The translations under genes and the position numbers were made by a program. Positions 6,642 through 8,162 of a DNA stretch of 8,162 nucleotides are shown here, one piece after another; within the stretch, counting starts at the first letter, position 1, and the number at the start of each line of letters is the position of its first letter. The stretch covers positions 1 to 8,162 of the forward strand of contig CAKMPP010000090.1 in NCBI GenBank assembly GCA_927911475.1, in the 5' to 3' direction. Under the pieces are notes generated by a model. That model worked only from the letters and a program-made list of their open reading frames with translations. It was not told the DNA's origin and made no database searches. The stretch comes from an uncultured Solobacterium sp. GTDB taxonomy: Bacteria; Bacillota_I; Bacilli_A; Erysipelotrichales; Erysipelotrichaceae.

Positions 6642-7787
6642 TTACTTCACGCTCCCTTCTACAGTCGCTCCGACTTGTTTTTCGCGCAACTCCTCTTCCG
6701 CACTCTTAACAACAAGTTTCTGACGATACTTGGATAAGAATTGATCAGCCGCAAAGAACAAGAAGATAATAGCTTGGATAATATCAATCAACTGTGCAGG
6801 AACTGCAGCGTAAGTTGACATTAAAGTACATCCCTTTTCAAGATATGCCATAAAGAAGGCAGCGAGTGGAACAAATGCTGGATTATTACCGGCTAGAATC
6901 GCTACGGTAATACCCGTCCAACCATAACCCGGTTGTGCTAACCAGTCAAAGTATTGGTTTCTTCCAAGCATCTCAATGCCTCCACCCATACCTGCTAGTA
7001 ATCCACCGATTACCTGTGAAAGGATGATAATCATAACAACGTTCATACCAGAGTACATTGAGAACTTCTGGTTGATACCAATCATACGGATTGCATATCC
7101 CCAACGTGTACGATACATAAATAACGCAATGATAATTGTCATTACGATTGCGATTACAAAGCCAATAGATAACTTAGAACCATTATCGATTAACTGAGGT
7201 AAAGCAGCGTTTGCTTGGAAGTTACTTGTCTGCACTGTACCCTTTGTCTTATCAGCGATAAAGGCATTCATCATAAACTTAATTACGTACATGATGACAT
7301 AGTTCAACATCAGGGAGTTTACCATTCGCTAACGTTTAACTTCGCCTTTAGTACTGCAGGAATTAACATCATTACACCAGTTACAACTGCACCTGCAAGA
7401 ATGGCAACAACTGGTAATAATGCTCCAGGTAATGGAACGTATACTGCAACTAAAGAAGTCACAAACGCACCAAGTAAGATACCACCTTCAGAACCAAGGT
7501 TAAATTGATTTGCAGAGAACATGACACAAGTTGCTAGACCCGTAAAGATAATAGGAATCATGCTTGCAAGTACATCTGTAAAGCCCTTTACACTAAATGT
7601 ACCATTTGCACGGAATACCGGTTGAATCAACATCGACTTCAAGGAACTTAGTGTCGCAAGTAATCTTGCACCAAAACTATCTCCCTTTGAACTAATAAAG
7701 ATTAGAATTGCCGCAACGAGTAACGCAATACCGATAGCCATCGCGCCAACGTACAATACTAAATATCAAACTTCTTTTCTTATTCAT
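6642..7787 (-). CDS. Nucleoside ABC transporter permease, NupP-like, two frameshifts
   Basis: First permease of the importer (BPD_transp_2), about 381 residues after frame repair, a usual NupP length. It begins MNKKRSLI at 7787, with GAGGG 7 nt upstream, and overlaps the ATPase end by 8 nt. One surplus T in the TTT run near 7763-7766 separates the start from LVLYVGAMAIGIALLVAAIL, the first membrane segment. A missing base near 7324-7327 separates KLNVSE from MVNSLMLNYVIMYVI; adding one A to the AA there gives NVSEMVNSLMLNY. Family features include SANQFNLGSEGGILLGAF, the coupling region RTRWGYAIRMIGIN, and GGGIEMLGRNQYFD followed by GYGWTGITVAILAG. The charged C-terminal tail (EEELREKQ) is cytoplasmic. 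Without repair only two fragments are made, each starting from a spurious internal codon. Confidence 0.88.
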
Positions 7788-8162
7788 GACAAACCCTCGC
7801 AATCTCTTCTGGTGTTTGTTTCTTAATACCCAACATGTATTGACCCATGATTTCGTCATTTAACTGACTTGTATCCTCGAAGTACGCAACAATCTGACCA
7901 CCATACATCACGATTAAACTATCAGATAATTCCATAACTTCATTTAAGTCTGCAGATACTAGTAACACACCAATTCCAGAACGTGATAATTCGACTAGTT
8001 TCTTACGGATGAATTCCGTCGCACCAAGTCGATACCACGCCGTTTGGCTGGTCAGCGATAATCAAATCTGGTTCATTAGAGAATTCACGTGCAACAACGA
8101 CCTTCTGAATATTACCACCAGATAACATACCAACCTTCTGGTCACGGCTCTTGCACAATACT
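7780..8162 (-). CDS. Nucleoside ABC transporter ATPase, NupO-like, 5'-partial and frameshifted
   Basis: C-terminal end of a duplicated-domain ABC ATPase; the rest lies beyond the right edge. The visible part contains the ABC signature and Walker B region of the second domain. It reads KSRDQKVGMLSGGNIQKVVV, then AREFSNEPDLIIADQP, with LSGGN as signature and LIIADQP as Walker B. The frame then breaks near 8031-8040; dropping an A and a G restores QPTRG. It breaks again near 8018, where adding one G restores GIDLGATEFIRKKL. The intact end reads GVLLVSADLNEVMELSDSLIVMYGG, including the D-loop and switch-like part, and finishes RVCHE. The QPTRG-x-D-x-GA pattern and LSGGN signature fit Nup/Bmp-type nucleoside ATPases and the related sugar (CUT2) group. 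The stop overlaps the permease start. Confidence 0.87.

Noticed and set aside
7319..7756. A separate small membrane protein upstream of the permease
   Set aside because: Its sequence continues into the next fragment after a one-base repair, and the two together give one NupP-like permease of normal length.

Overview
The window looks like a chromosomal segment from a low-to-moderate-GC Firmicute. Shine-Dalgarno sites are strong (AGGAGA, AGGGGGA), UGA is used as a stop, genes are packed with ATGA overlaps, and the proteins belong to families typical of host-associated Bacillota. An Erysipelotrichia-like host is a guess from general flavour only. No mobile element, CRISPR array, tRNA or rRNA was seen.

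The left part (1-2767, all minus strand) reads murQ, then mupG, then a YhcC-like radical SAM gene. MurQ (MurNAc-6-phosphate etherase) and MupG (DUF871 6-phospho-N-acetylmuramidase) are consecutive steps in recovering peptidoglycan fragments. A divergent RpiR/MurR-type regulator (2914-3762, plus strand) faces them across a 146-bp AT-rich spacer. That spacer holds candidate promoters and three dyad-symmetric elements. The MurP PTS transporter expected in such loci is not in the window.

The right part (3789-8162, all minus strand) is a nucleoside uptake and cleavage operon. It reads, in transcription order: an ABC ATPase of the NupO type (5' end beyond the window), two BPD_transp_2 permeases (NupP- and NupQ-like), a RihA-like nucleoside hydrolase and a second nucleoside hydrolase. 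Junctions are ATGA overlaps, an 8-nt overlap or a 1-nt gap, so this is one transcription unit. It should import nucleosides and split them into base plus ribose. It converges on the regulator gene at a compact bidirectional terminator (3762-3784). The two halves together suggest salvage of lysed-cell material (wall sugars and nucleosides), but a regulatory link between them is not shown.

The most conspicuous feature is technical or evolutionary. Four genes (radical SAM, second hydrolase, first permease, ATPase) are each broken by one or more single-base indels, while the protein sequence stays family-like on both sides. At least seven events are visible, mostly in short homopolymers. Uncorrected long-read errors are the simplest explanation; recent pseudogenisation is the alternative. 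I found no convincing undescribed system. The best biological leads are the operator-like dyads, the murQ-mupG locus without a visible murP, and the A7 run in the second hydrolase.
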